A DNA stretch of 64,000 bases from Rhizomys pruinosus (lineage: Eukaryota > Chordata > Mammalia > Rodentia > Spalacidae): assembly GCA_009823505.1 (NCBI GenBank), contig VZQC01000392.1, positions 4,873,353 through 4,937,352 on the forward strand. The letters are read 5' to 3'. How positions within the stretch are numbered: position 1 is the first letter of the stretch; each line of letters begins with the position of its first letter. Positions 14,640 to 26,249 of this stretch are shown here, in pieces. The notes under the pieces were generated by a model. That model was not told the DNA's origin, ran no database searches, and worked only from the letters and a program-made list of their open reading frames with translations. A program made the translations under genes and the position numbers.

Positions 14640-15035
14640 TCTAGTTTGCTTTTCTGTTGCTTTGATAAAACACTGACCAAAAGCAGTTTGGTCAGGGAAG
14701 TGTTTGTGTCATTTTATACTTCTAAGGCACAGTCCATCTTTGAGGGAAGTCAGGTGTGGACCTGAAGGCAAGAACTGAAGCAGATACCATGGAGGAATGC
14801 TGCCTGCTGGGTTGCTCTCTGGCCTGTGCTCAGCCTACTTTCTTACACAACCCAGGACCACCTGTCTAAGGGTGGTACCACCCACAGTGGACTGGGCCCT
14901 TCCACATCACTGAAAAAAATCAGGAAAATAGCTCACAGACTTGCCCATGGGCCAGATAGAGGTAATTCCCTAGATGAGGTTCCCTCTTCCTAGGTTTGTC
15001 AAGTTGACAATCAAAGCCAACCATAACCAATGTAT
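14640..15035 (-). repeat. Rodent interspersed repeat, family uncertain
   Basis: The + strand reads TTCTAGTTTGCTTTTCTGTTG, CATGGAGGAATGCTGCCTGC, GGTGGTACCACCCACAGTGG and TTGTCAAGTTGACAATCAAA. I recognise this kind of sequence as a common murine repeat. A shorter relative of its middle part recurs at 15183-15300. I am not certain of the family. Confidence 0.5.
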
Positions 15036-15056
15036 TCCAATAATAAATGATTAAGT

Positions 15057-15180
15057 TTTTTTTCTTTAATCTTTTTGAGACAGGGTCTTCCTGTAGCCCC
15101 AGCTGGCCTGGAACTCACTATGTAGACCAAGCTGGCTTTAGACTCAGCACCTGCCTCTGCATTCCAAGTGCTGGGAAAAT
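15057..15180 (-). repeat. B1 SINE fragment
   Basis: Antisense B1 from TTTTTGAGACAGGGTCTTCC to CCAAGTGCTGGGA. It is truncated and abuts a repeat fragment at 15183. Confidence 0.8.
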
Positions 15181-15360
15181 ACTCTACCTGCCCAGGGATG
15201 GCACCACCTACACTGGGCTGGACCCTCCCACATCACTCAACAATCAAGAAAATGCCCTATAGATATGACCACAGGCTAGTCCAATGGAAAAAATTCCTCC
15301 ACAATCTATTACATTGGGGAAAAAAAACTGTAGCTTTTGTACTGTTAAAACTTAATCATG

Positions 15361-15512
15361 CCCAGGGTGGTGCCAAAAGCTTTTAATCACAGTGCTCAGG
15401 AGGCAGAGGCAGAGGCAGAGGTAGGTGGACCTCTGTAAATTCAAGGCCAGCCTGGTCTACATAGCAAGTTCCAGGCCAGCTGGGACTAAAGGGAGACCCT
15501 GTCTCAAGATGT
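15361..15512 (+). repeat. B1 SINE
   Basis: B1 body with an expanded GGCAGA repeat (GAGGCAGAGGCAGAGGCAGA) in the middle and AGACCCTGTCTC at the end. Confidence 0.85.
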
Positions 15513-15677
15513 GTCAAGTTGACACTAAAGCTATCCAGTACATCATGTTTTCAGAGTTTCATGAGAATTGTTAAGCATAGTCTTATAGTTTGTAACAAAA
15601 ATTAATCAAAAATACAATTTGGGGCATGGTAACAACACGATGGACTTAAATTTATATTATAACTGTTTATATGATAA

Positions 15678-15800
<123 letters not shown>

Positions 15801-16265
15801 TAATTTATATTTTATTTAATTAGCAATTTTGAGAATGATCTGTACCATATTATTTGAGGGTGCAGAGTGTCATGTGTTAATTTCCTTTTCCCCAATCCAC
15901 CCTTTACAAAGATTTTCTGTCTTTTCAGTATATTTTATCGAAGTTGGTATTAATATATAAAAGCTCACAAATCACAAATGTGAATATTTACAGGACAGTA
16001 GTCACTTTTCTAACTCACACCAAAAGCAAGAAGCACAGCATTGCTTACCTTCAGAAGCCAAGTGCCATCTCCATTCTCTAGTGGCTCTTCTCTGAAGGTT
16101 AACCACTATCTTGGATTTTATTGCTACAAATTCACTTTGCCCCCTTTTCAACTTTATATAAATGAAATTGTATAGCATCTTTTTCTTACAACCTTATGTC
16201 CATGAGATTTTTGATCATATATGTGGTTTTAGTTTCATCATTCATTCTTAGAAATATCTCAATTT

Positions 16266-16411
16266 AAGCCAGGCATGGTTGCGCACACCTTTAGTCCCAG
16301 CACTCGGGAGGCAGAAGCAGGTGGATCTCTGTGAATTCAAGGCCAGCCTGGTCTACAGGACAGCTGGGGCTACAGGGAGACACTGTCTCAAAAAGACCAA
16401 AAAAAAAAATC
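16266..16411 (+). repeat. B1 SINE
   Basis: AAGCCAGGCATGGTTGCGCA through ACACTGTCTCAAAAAG with a poly(A) tail. Confidence 0.85.
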
Positions 16412-16444
16412 ACAGTTTATTCTAAATTAGGTAAATAATTATTC

Positions 16445-16627
16445 AGGTAAATAAGTACTCTTCTTTTTTTTTTTTTTTTTTTTTGTCTCTTTGAGACAGG
16501 GTCTCCCTTTAGTCCCAGCTGTCCTGGAACTCACTATGTAGACCAAGCTGGCCTTGAACTTACAGAGAGATCTGCCTGCCTCTGCCTCCCAAGTGCTATT
16601 AAAGATGTGTGCCACTACTCCCGGCAA
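16445..16627 (-). repeat. B1 SINE with TSD
   Basis: Antisense B1 with a long T tract (about 16465-16484), flanked by TAAATAATTATTC at 16432-16444 and 16628-16640. Confidence 0.9.
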
Positions 16628-16767
16628 TAAATAATTATTCTAAGTGGGGTGTTGTCTGTGTACTTAATTTCAGATCTACTCATTTAGAAGATGATTTATG
16701 TAAGAAAAATTCATATTTCTCCACACAAAATTAAACATATCTTTAATTTTTAAAACTAAATGTTATT

Positions 16768-16998
16768 GGACTGGAGAGATGGCTCAGTTGTTAAGAGCAC
16801 TGGCTGCTCTTGCAGAGGACCCATATTTGATTCCCAGCACACACATGGTGGCTAACAACCATTCGAAACTCCATGTCCAGGGGATCTGACACCCTCTTCT
16901 GAGCTCCATAGGCAATCATGACAAGGGTGCATCCACCTATATGCAGGCGTCATACTCATACACATAAAATAATATTAAATAAAATAGTTTTAAAACGT
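16768..16998 (+). repeat. B2 SINE
   Basis: B2 from GGACTGGAGAGATGGCTCAG to an AATAAAATAG tail. Flanks AAAACTAAATGTTA and AAAACGTAAATGTAA look like a decayed duplication. Confidence 0.85.
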
Positions 16999-18028
16999 AA
17001 ATGTAACTGCTGCTTCTAATACCTAATCTGTCCTATTTCTCTGTTAAAATTAGGTCACTCTGGGAAGTTATGGGATCCACTTAAAGGCACAATTATTTTG
17101 AGCAGAACTTTTCTTAATTAGGGGGCTACCTCTCCAAAACAGAACAGTATATTTCAAGTGCAACTTAGTGAGGTGTTTTAAATGTGTGTTCTTACATCAT
17201 TACTACAGCTATAATTCTCAGTTTCCAGGAGAAAGCATTCAAGGTATACATGATTTTAGAATATATATGTATTTTTAGACCTCACAATCAAGTTTTTATT
17301 CTAGACATCTTAAAATCTTAAGCTTAAAATAATGTTAATAACCAGGAACCCTAGTTTTCCGTTGAAACATAAAGATGACTAATAAAATTAATTTCTCATG
17401 GGAAATAAAGATATCGAAAGGGTTGTTTCTTCTCATTTTCTGAACTTTGTCACTAACCTCTATTAATGTATTTGGAGTTGTTTCCCCAGTTATTCAGTCA
17501 AGGACAAATTGTTTACCAAAGTTACTTTTCTAAATTCTTATATACAGTGTTATACTTAATTTTAATTGGAATATATTTCACATGTTTATTGAGTTTATCC
17601 ATGTTTTTCATTCCAAATAATTAAAATATAAGGACACTGATATGTTATATAAGGTGCTTTAAGAAGTTGTTTTAAACTTACTAAACTTTTTTGTTTCCTT
17701 CCTTTGAAGGCTTAGTTGATGAATATTGTTTGTATGCAAGAATAATTTTCTCAAAGTCAGGTTTTTGAGGTCTAATTTATGGTCTTTCCCATCACAACCA
17801 TCCCAAACAATAACTAAACCATTTTTGATTCCTATAGTCTTGCCTTTTTTAGACTGTCATATAAATGGAGTTGTATGGTATGCATCCTTTTTATTATATA
17901 ACATTGTGCATGTAAAAGTTATCCTGTTGTAGTGTGCCAGTCTTTTCTACCACTGAGCATGTTTAATGTTGTATGTACCATTGTTACTAGTTATTTATAA
18001 GTGTTCTTATTGTTAAAATAGGAGAGAA

Positions 18029-18288
18029 GGGCTGGAGAAATGGCTCAGTGGTTAAGAGCACCAACTGCTCTTGCAGAGGACCCGGGTTCAATTTCTAACA
18101 CCCACATGGCGGCTGAGAACTATCTTTAAGCTGGGCATGGTGGTGCATGCCTTTAATCCTTGTACTCAGGGAGGCAGAGGCAGGTGGATCTCTGTGAGTT
18201 CAAGGCCAGTCTGGTCTACAGAGTGAGATCCAGGCTAGCTGGGGCTATAGGGAGACCCCCGTCTCAACAAAAAAAATTAAATTAAATT
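18029..18288 (+). repeat. Composite SINE: B2 head fused to B1, single TSD pair
   Basis: The B2 head (GGGCTGGAGAAATGGCTCAG to GGCTGAGAACTATCT, about 18029-18125) is joined without spacer to a B1 (TTAAGCTGGGCATGGTGGTG to AGACCCCCGTCTC), then (AAATT)n. One duplication encloses the whole: AAAATAGGAGAGAA at 18015-18028 and AAAATAGGAAAGAA at 18289-18302. This shows that head and body integrated together. Confidence 0.88.
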
Positions 18289-18728
18289 AAAATAGGAAAG
18301 AAACCAGTGGATTTTACTGTTAACAGAGAAGGATATTAGATTCCCATATCTAAAGTCACACCATTAAAATTGAAAGCAATAATTGAGCTAAAGAAGCTGG
18401 TTTGGGATACATGTCTCTAGGATTTGAAGGTTGCTGTCAGTTTCAACATCCAAATCCAGTATAAGTCACTGAACTACGTTCCCATTCTTGGGTGCAGATT
18501 CCATGGCTTCTATTACTGGCAGTGCGTCCTCCTACCACTATGGTTCTAAAGGAATGCTCTTGCCTCTCTGCTTCTCAGCTCAGATATATGAAGGTTGTCA
18601 GGGTTTTTGGGGGCGGGGCAGGGGTTGATATTAATGCATGCGGCATTTTGCCTTCAAACAAATTACTGGAGTTGCAGTTTCATTTGAAGTCTAACTGAGG
18701 CTTTGTTTTGTTTTGTTTTTTCTCTTAG

Positions 18729-18851
<123 letters not shown>

Positions 18852-19236
18852 TGCTGACTCACAATGTGTTTACCCTTCCTCTTTGACTGGATGAGTTTTT
18901 CTGTGCAGTTACTAACAGACATTTGTGAGTGGTGGAAATCAGGTTTGCAATGTTCTGCTTTAAAGCCTAGAATCTGTTAGTTTAAGCACCAAATAGGAAT
19001 CAGTCACAGGAATCCACTGCGCAGTATTGTAGCCAGCAGGTATGGTGCAAAAGACTGATGTTTGAAATAGTAACTAGGAAAAGGGCAGTGTTTAAATATT
19101 TATATAGAAACTTATTTTTCTGTTTCTTAAGCTGCTTTGGCTTTTCTGGTAGGTTTAATGACAAGAGGTAACCTGAGGACCTGGGCCACAAAGCTTGGAA
19201 AGCTTGCCTTTCTTCCTCTTTTCTCCTTTCTGTTTC

Positions 19237-19484
19237 TCTTTTTCTTTTTTTTTTTTTTTATTTCTGTACATGTATGAATGTACTGTCTGCATGCAAGTTT
19301 GTGCACCCGTGTCGTGCAGTGCCGCGGAGGTCAGAAGAGGGTCTCGGATTCCCCTGGAACTGGAGTTCTCCTGGAACTGGAGTTTCAGATGGTTCTCGGC
19401 CGCCATATGGTTGCTGGGGATCGAACCCGGGTCCTCTGTAAGAGCGGTCTGCGCTCTTAACCCCTAGGCCATCTCTCCAGCCCC
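19237..19484 (-). repeat. B2 SINE in Fsd1l 3' UTR, with TSD
   Basis: Antisense near-consensus B2 with a T tract. It is flanked by TCTCCTTTCTGTTTC at 19222-19236 and 19485-19499 (perfect, 15 bp), so it is recent. Confidence 0.93.
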
Positions 19485-19552
19485 TCTCCTTTCTGTTTCA
19501 TCACTAGCGTTTTCTTAGTTCTTACACTGAAGCTTTAAAAGTACAAGGTCCT

Positions 19553-19700
19553 AGCTGGGCATGGTAGTGCATGCCTTTAATCCTAGCACTTGGGAGGCAG
19601 AGGCAGGCGGATCTCTGTGAGTTCAAGGCCAGCCTGGTCTACAGAGCAAGTTCCAGGCTAGCTGGGGCTACAGGGAGACCCTGTCTCGAAAAGACAAAAA

Positions 19701-19743
<43 letters not shown>

Positions 19744-19745
19744 AT
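19553..19745 (+). repeat. B1 SINE with (AAAT)n tail and TSD
   Basis: Near-consensus B1 followed by about 12 AAAT units. The duplication GTACAAGGTCCT is at 19541-19552 and 19746-19757. Confidence 0.93.
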
Positions 19746-20668
19746 GTACAAGGTCCTGTAAGGTTTCCTACACATTGAAATCATTGATTGTGGATGGTAA
19801 GAGACATTTCCTGACAATGGCTTACTTTCCCCCTTTTACAAATGAGTTTAGTTTTGGTTAAATTATTTATTGACTGGATTTATATCATTTTTAATCTCTA
19901 AAATATATTTTTCATGTAGTTATAACTCAAAATATGAAGCAGATAGGAAGAATTTAACAGCTCAAAAGTCAGTCCGGTTTCCTTTCTGTGTCTCCAGTAC
20001 TGACAGCTATGGAGAGCGTGTCTTCCCATGTGTTCCGCTCCATTAAGGCTCTCATTCCGTCCCTGCTATGGCCAAGGTTTGAGAAAGCTGTGTTTTCTGA
20101 CTTCTGTTTTAATTTCAGCTTTTATAGTTATCTTTGAGAAAATTTCCACTCAAACTTGCCACTGATTATAATTATTTCTGATTCCTAATATTACTAGTAA
20201 GAGTGGAAGTTTATTAATAAGTTTTTATAGGAGGTTGAAAACCATACCTGACTTAATTTTGTCAAAGACAGCTAGGTTATAAAGGAATGGCCTAAAGTGT
20301 TCTTTACTGAAATAATTTCTATTTTAAAATAAGATATGGAATGATTAAAACAGCTGCTTTGAAAAATCCGTGTATCTCTGACTTAACTGCCACATGAGTC
20401 TTCCAAACAGTCATCTGAAGGATATTTTTTCACTCAGTCCTTTCACAATACTCATTAGCTTTCTAAAAGGTTATGATTCTTCCAAAATTAACATAGACGT
20501 CTTTCCCAAATCTGGGGGAGTATGGAAAAATAGTGAGTAAAACCTGTGGCTATTAAACAGGGAAATCAGTTTTTAAAAAGTTTATTAAAATTTTTAACTC
20601 AAGGGCCATGGGGATAATGCAGCCGTTAAAGGCTGAGGCTAAGAATCACAAAAAAAAAAAAAAAATTA

Positions 20669-20828
20669 ACTCAAGACTGGGCAGTACATGCCCCTTAAAT
20701 CCCAGCACTTGGGAGGCAGAAGCAGGTGGATCTATGTGAGTTCAAGGCCAGCCTGGTCTACATAGTGAGTTCCAGGACAGATGGGGCTACAAGGAGACCC
20801 TGTCTCAAAAACATCCCCCCCAAAATTT
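20669..20828 (+). repeat. B1 SINE
   Basis: GACTGGGCAGTACATGCCCC through AGACCCTGTCTCAAAAAC. TTAACTCAA occurs on both sides as a short duplication. Confidence 0.85.
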
Positions 20829-23229
20829 TTTAACTCAAATCCTTTGAGCCAAATTGAAAGCTGTAATCACAGTATTTTATTTTTTTTTCTTTTACCATAT
20901 TTTTTTTTTTTACAATCACAGTATTTTAAGGATGCCTTCAAAACTTTAAAGAAATGAGAGTTTGTATTTTGCTTAATTGTTTAAACTTTAATTCCTCTTG
21001 TGGAGTTTCTTTTGTTCTGGTTTTAGGTATCTTGTGCATGACAACCTTTCTTCCAGAACTGGCCAGTGCAGCTTTCTGTGTGCAGCTGTAGAACAGGAAT
21101 TTACTTCTTATGGCACGATTATTTTGTTGTCATTGTTCTTTTAATGAAACAAACTTGACCTGTTTTCCTGACAAGTATATACTCTGTTATCTGATAATAT
21201 GTTTAAAGACTAAAGCAGTCTATAGAATGAAGAATGTCACTGACATTCTTGGGTTCTTCAAAGTAATAGTTTATTTTTTGTTCCTTATAGTTTGAAAGAA
21301 AATTTTCAGTGTTCTAGTCCATATAAGAGGGATATTTTATGACCTAAGGAAAAAGGAATTAAACCCAAAAGCAGTAGATATTGGAGTTGCTTTCTGTGGC
21401 TACTCAATATATTTTAGCAAAAATGACACTCTGGGAAAAACCAGATAGTCTTGGATAGAATTTTTTACTGTATTTGTCTTGCATAAGTGTGTCTTCTCAT
21501 TTATACAGTGCCTTTTTCCTCTAAGCATGTTCATTGTTGACTGAAATTTAAGCCAGACAGCATCGTATAGTGCCAAGGGCTTGTTGCAGGGGTGTGGGAA
21601 AAGGAAGTGTCTGAGAGGTTAGAGGAATGCATATGACCCGTCCTTGTCCTTGTTCCATCATCTCAGACCTTTCAGATAAAACTCTCAAACATTCATTGCT
21701 TGAAATGAATGAAATTGGAAAATGCATTAACTTCACTGGGAAGGTTTTCTTTGTCAGCATATTTGTAAAATAAATACATAAAGTCAGTAAATCCAAAGAC
21801 CAAGTTCTCATCACATGTGATACTTGGTGTTAACATTCATTATTTCAAAATAAGCATCTAAGGTTTTCCTTCCCTCTGATTAAGGGTCTTTTTAAAAAAG
21901 AACAAAATGTCTAGTATTGTAGTTGAAAGATCTTGTTTATTAAGTTAAAAGTTTGCCACTCTCATTTTCAAACTAAAAATAATTGAATATAGTGCCTACT
22001 TAAATGTTCTCAAAATAAGGTACTATTAACTTGATTGTAATATGTAACATTATCATAAGAATTAAAAATATTGCGCTCACTTGCTCAGCTTGGTACATTG
22101 GTAAAAGTTGGCAAACCCTTTCAGGCCTTCTTGACTGCTTTGTCCTTTGCTTTCTCCAGTTAAACATGACTGCTTTCCATAAAGGAATGCATGAGAGGTT
22201 GACTGTAATAGATATATCACAGGTGTGAAAGTATGTTTTATAAAAACATGGTTACATATTGCATTTCCCTTTTAGCAGTTGAATTCCAGACAAGTTTTTT
22301 TCTACTGGGTGTGGAGGTGAAGGAGCTGCCTTAAGCATTTTAGAAAAAGATTTCTACAATTCATTTTGACTCAGCTGATTGTGTCGCATACATCATTTAA
22401 CTTTTGGTAAATATGTATATACCAAGTATTTAATGACTAATACACACAAAAACTTAATATACAGTGAGTCTTTGAATGTTCCAGCTGTAGATTAAAGTAT
22501 TGAGAGCATGTCTGTGTGTGTGTGTTTAATTGATAGCATCTGTATCATCTGACAGTGAATTGCTATACATCTGAACTTGCCTTTCTCAGTCTGTTCTGAA
22601 AGTGTTCTGAGTCTCTAAAATGAGACATATGACTTGCAGTTATTTACTCATTTTATGAAGTGAAAACATCAACAATATCATGTATAATTTGAACTTTTGT
22701 GGTTAATCCTTGGTATAAAGAATAAAAGTAAATATTTGTGATGAAATATTTTAATTAATCCAAGATACTCTGTTTCATGACCTACCTAGAATGATTAGTT
22801 TTTCTTTGCATACTTTCCAGAAAATTGTAGCTATTTACGTATTTTCAGTTCTTTGAAAAAATGATTGGAAAAAAATTGAAAAGGAATATATATATATATG
22901 AGAAGTGATTATTCCAAAGAGAATTTTAAAAGAAGACAGTATAAACTTCTTATATGCAATATATTATTCTAGGCTAAAAACTATGTTTAAGTCATCATCT
23001 TTTTGAAGTATATTTGTTGGATCAGCATTTATTCATTAGGTAATTAACATGATAAATACTTGAATTTCTGTGATGTGGCAGTCAATTTGATTACTTTGCA
23101 TTCAGGTTTCCAAAACTAGGAAGGTTTAATTTACTAAATACATCTCATTCATCTGCTTTTGAGTTGTTTGGTAGACTTGATCTAAAACTAATGTTTTGCT
23201 GATTTCATTAAATTTTAAAAACACAATAA

Positions 23230-23395
23230 TAAGCTGATGAGAAGTTTCAGATGGCTCTGCCAAGATGAACTGATGACCTGGGTTTGACCCTGGAGCCTGC
23301 TAGAAAGGAAGAAGCAGCCCTCTCCAGTTCTCTGACCTCCACAAACGTGCACACCCACATGCAAATAAATAAATGTAACTTAAAACTTTCAAAAA
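23230..23395 (+). repeat. Old B-type SINE
   Basis: Degenerate tRNA-derived SINE: AGATGGCTCTGCCAAGATG, TCTCTGACCTCCACAAACG, CACACCCACATGCAAATAAA. Confidence 0.6.
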
Positions 23396-23892
23396 GTATA
23401 TTTGTTATAGCTCATTAAAAAATCCATCAAGTTAACTGAATATAGCAATAGTTAACTTTCATGTGGTCACAAATAGAGGTCTAGAAAAGTTTCTTTGGTT
23501 CTATTTTTACACTATACATATTCTTTGAGAGAAACATGTGGTAAACATAAATTTACTTAGTATCCAAGTAATCATAAAAGGTTATTTCTTACTTTTAACC
23601 AAAACTATAGCTTTTCAAGTTCTAGCCCTCAAGTATTATATGGGTAGTAAGTCTTTTCTTAATCATCACTGCAAAATTACCTCATGGTCAGTACATTTTT
23701 AGTTTTACATGTATCTTAACAGTATTCACATTCTACCAAAGTTTGTGATTCTGATGTCAGTATTTTTTTGCCTGAGATGAATGATTAACCTAAATATCTT
23801 TTGAATTAGTTGGAATTTAAGTGGATTACATTTGCTATCTGCTGTTTGCAGAGAAAGGTTAGACACACCATATAAAGATTAATACTGGTTAT

Positions 23893-24076
23893 GCCAGGTG
23901 TGGTGGTGCACGCCTTTAGTCCCAACACTTGGGAAGCAGAGACAGGTAGATCTCTGTGAGTTCAAGGCCAGTCTGGTCTACATAGCTTACAGGACATCTG
24001 GATACGGGAGACCTGTCTCAAAAAAACCCCAAATATAGTTAATATATATATAATATATATAATATATATATATATA
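23893..24076 (+). repeat. B1 SINE plus (TA)n
   Basis: Truncated B1 (GCCAGGTGTGGTGGTGCACG to AGACCTGTCTC), then an AT dinucleotide-rich tract from about 24039. Confidence 0.8.
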
Positions 24077-25690
24077 GGCAGAAAATGATACCAAGAAATT
24101 ACCATTATAGTACCTATCCTGACTGCCACGACTACTAAAGTATATTGTTTTGAGGTTAATAGAGTTACTTTGATTCATAATCACTTAATCTATGTTTGTT
24201 TAAAATGGTATATTTTTAATAGTACTCAGTCAAAATAAGTTGGTGCTTAGGAATAAACATATAGAGGATTTTGCAGCATGTAGGGTAGAATGTAGGTGAA
24301 TGTATTTGCTTGGCTTGGAACTTAAGCTTGAATTTAAGTTGAACAAACTGTGAAAGATTGGTAAGAGGCATTTTAATAATATCAGATCATTTCAGAGAGC
24401 ACAGGAATTTGAGGAAAAGAAACCATACTTTTAGCATTTTCAATATCTAAGGTACCAAAGCACTGAGTCTAATTCACCTTTTAAGGCAGATGGTTTAAAA
24501 CAAATTTGTAACTGATTCATACTATGTGGTATATAATTGCTAAAGTTTTGGAATAACATCAGTTAAAAGCTTCTAGTCTTTAAGGTAGCTGTATATAAGA
24601 TGATTTGGGGCATTTTTTCTTAACATTTCAAATTAATCATCATAGCTGTACCATACATATCCTAACCTATAACCTCTTTGTAAATCACATATCACCATGC
24701 GCCTCTATTGCCTTAGTTAAAATAATTGTAACTTGTTTAGCCTACCTCACAGGGCTGTTGTGAGGAATATGTTGAAATGGAGTCCTATGTAAATTGCAAC
24801 AGTTTATTTTTAGTTAATGGCTTTGTGTGTTTGGATACTTCTAAACACTGTTTACTTTGAAAAAGCATGTGCTTAAAGTGGTATCACCAGTGATTTTAAA
24901 TATTAATTTTTAAAATAATACTGCCTATTAAAATGCCCTTTGCTGTTTGTGTTGTGCACGATTTAGTCTTTGTATATTCTCTTATAAATTACCATACTTT
25001 ATAGAGTTGTAAAAGTTCCCCCCACAGTATTCATGTATAAAGAAGAAGCCTAAATAAACAAATTAATTCAGCTATTTTTCCATCCAGGAATTTGTGCTTT
25101 CCATTTGGGACTGCCCAGTGCCACATGCAGAAAGAAGAACTTTGGCCAAACTAGCTCCTTTCAACCAAATCGTTCAACAGTTTGGTGTCATTGGACAAAT
25201 ATTTCACAACTTTGTTGAATGTCTTTTCTTTTTAAAGATGAAACATTTTGGAACTCTGTTAGTTGACCTTTATATCAACCATTATCTCTGATGATATTTT
25301 TTTGCTTTAATTGGACTTAATAAACAGTTTACGAGTTATCTTACTGTACAGGTTTCAGTATGTCTGTTATCTGGACATGATTTTGCTATGCAGTTGTCAT
25401 TTTAAAAAAATTCCAGTTCCTCAGGTTTAACCTTTAAGTTAAGGTTGAAGCCCATTAATGAACTAGATACATATGCTGTATTCAGTGCTGCCAGAGTGTT
25501 TTAAATGAGCACATTGCCTCATTTTCTTTAGAAACAAAGCCTTCAAAATGCTTTTTTAAATTTCAAAATGGGGTGTTCAAAGTGGAGTAACTTGTATGTT
25601 GAAATGATTGTATGTTCTGTATAAATTATCTCACTTAGGTTTTTACAAAAGCGCCTGTACTATTAAAGTTTTTTCTTTGCTTTCTTTTAC

Positions 25691-26249
25691 ACCAGTGCTT
25701 GATTTTGTCAGCTTTTATTTAAGTATCTAAAGTTGGTTATTGAAAATAAGAATATTTAAAAAGTCGTAGTCCTATTGCCAACAATATTTTATAGCAGTGC
25801 TGTTTATGTAATGATGGAGAGTTCTATTTTGTGCAGTCTATCAGAATAGGCACTAGCCAAAGGCAGCTGCTGTTACTACAACTAAATTTTTAATTTTTAC
25901 AAATTTAAACAGTCAGTGTTGCTAGTAGCTATTGTTTTATTTATTGCAAATATATAAATAGCTCAGCACATCCTGGGTTATGTTTTGGTGGAAGATCACA
26001 AAGGGAGTCAGACCTCTCTACAGTTTGTGTTCTAAACAGTAACAAGTTAAAGAAAAAAGAAAAGCAGCCAATGATGGTTAGGTAGATGCTGTAGTTCCTA
26101 TATGTAAAGTCTTTGTCATCAAGAGAAGTATAAAAGGCTAGATAGTCTTGCATTATGAAGAGAGGTGTGACAGAGGTACTGAAAGGGCACCATGCTCATC
26201 TACAAGGGGTGTAAGTGGATGTCACATAACCGCTCATCTGCAAGGGGTN
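25691..26249. other. Intergenic sequence ending at an N
   Basis: Ordinary AT-rich sequence. At its end a 22-base block (26194-26215) is repeated at 26232-26253, and the single N at 26249 falls inside the second copy. This looks like an unresolved assembly overlap. Confidence 0.6.

Larger units (their letters stand above)
18852..25690 (+). other. Fsd1l: Fsd1l 3' UTR (probable extent)
   Basis: A long AT-rich, largely single-copy stretch with no exon signals, as expected for a multi-kb 3' UTR. Candidate poly(A) signals are AATAAA at 22721-22726, 25053-25058 and 25319-25324, and ATTAAA near 25662. The last, followed by T-rich sequence, is my preferred distal end. The UTR has absorbed an antisense B2 (19237), B1 copies (19553, 20669, 23893) and an old SINE (23230). 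The extent is inferred; no transcript evidence is available here. Confidence 0.6.
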
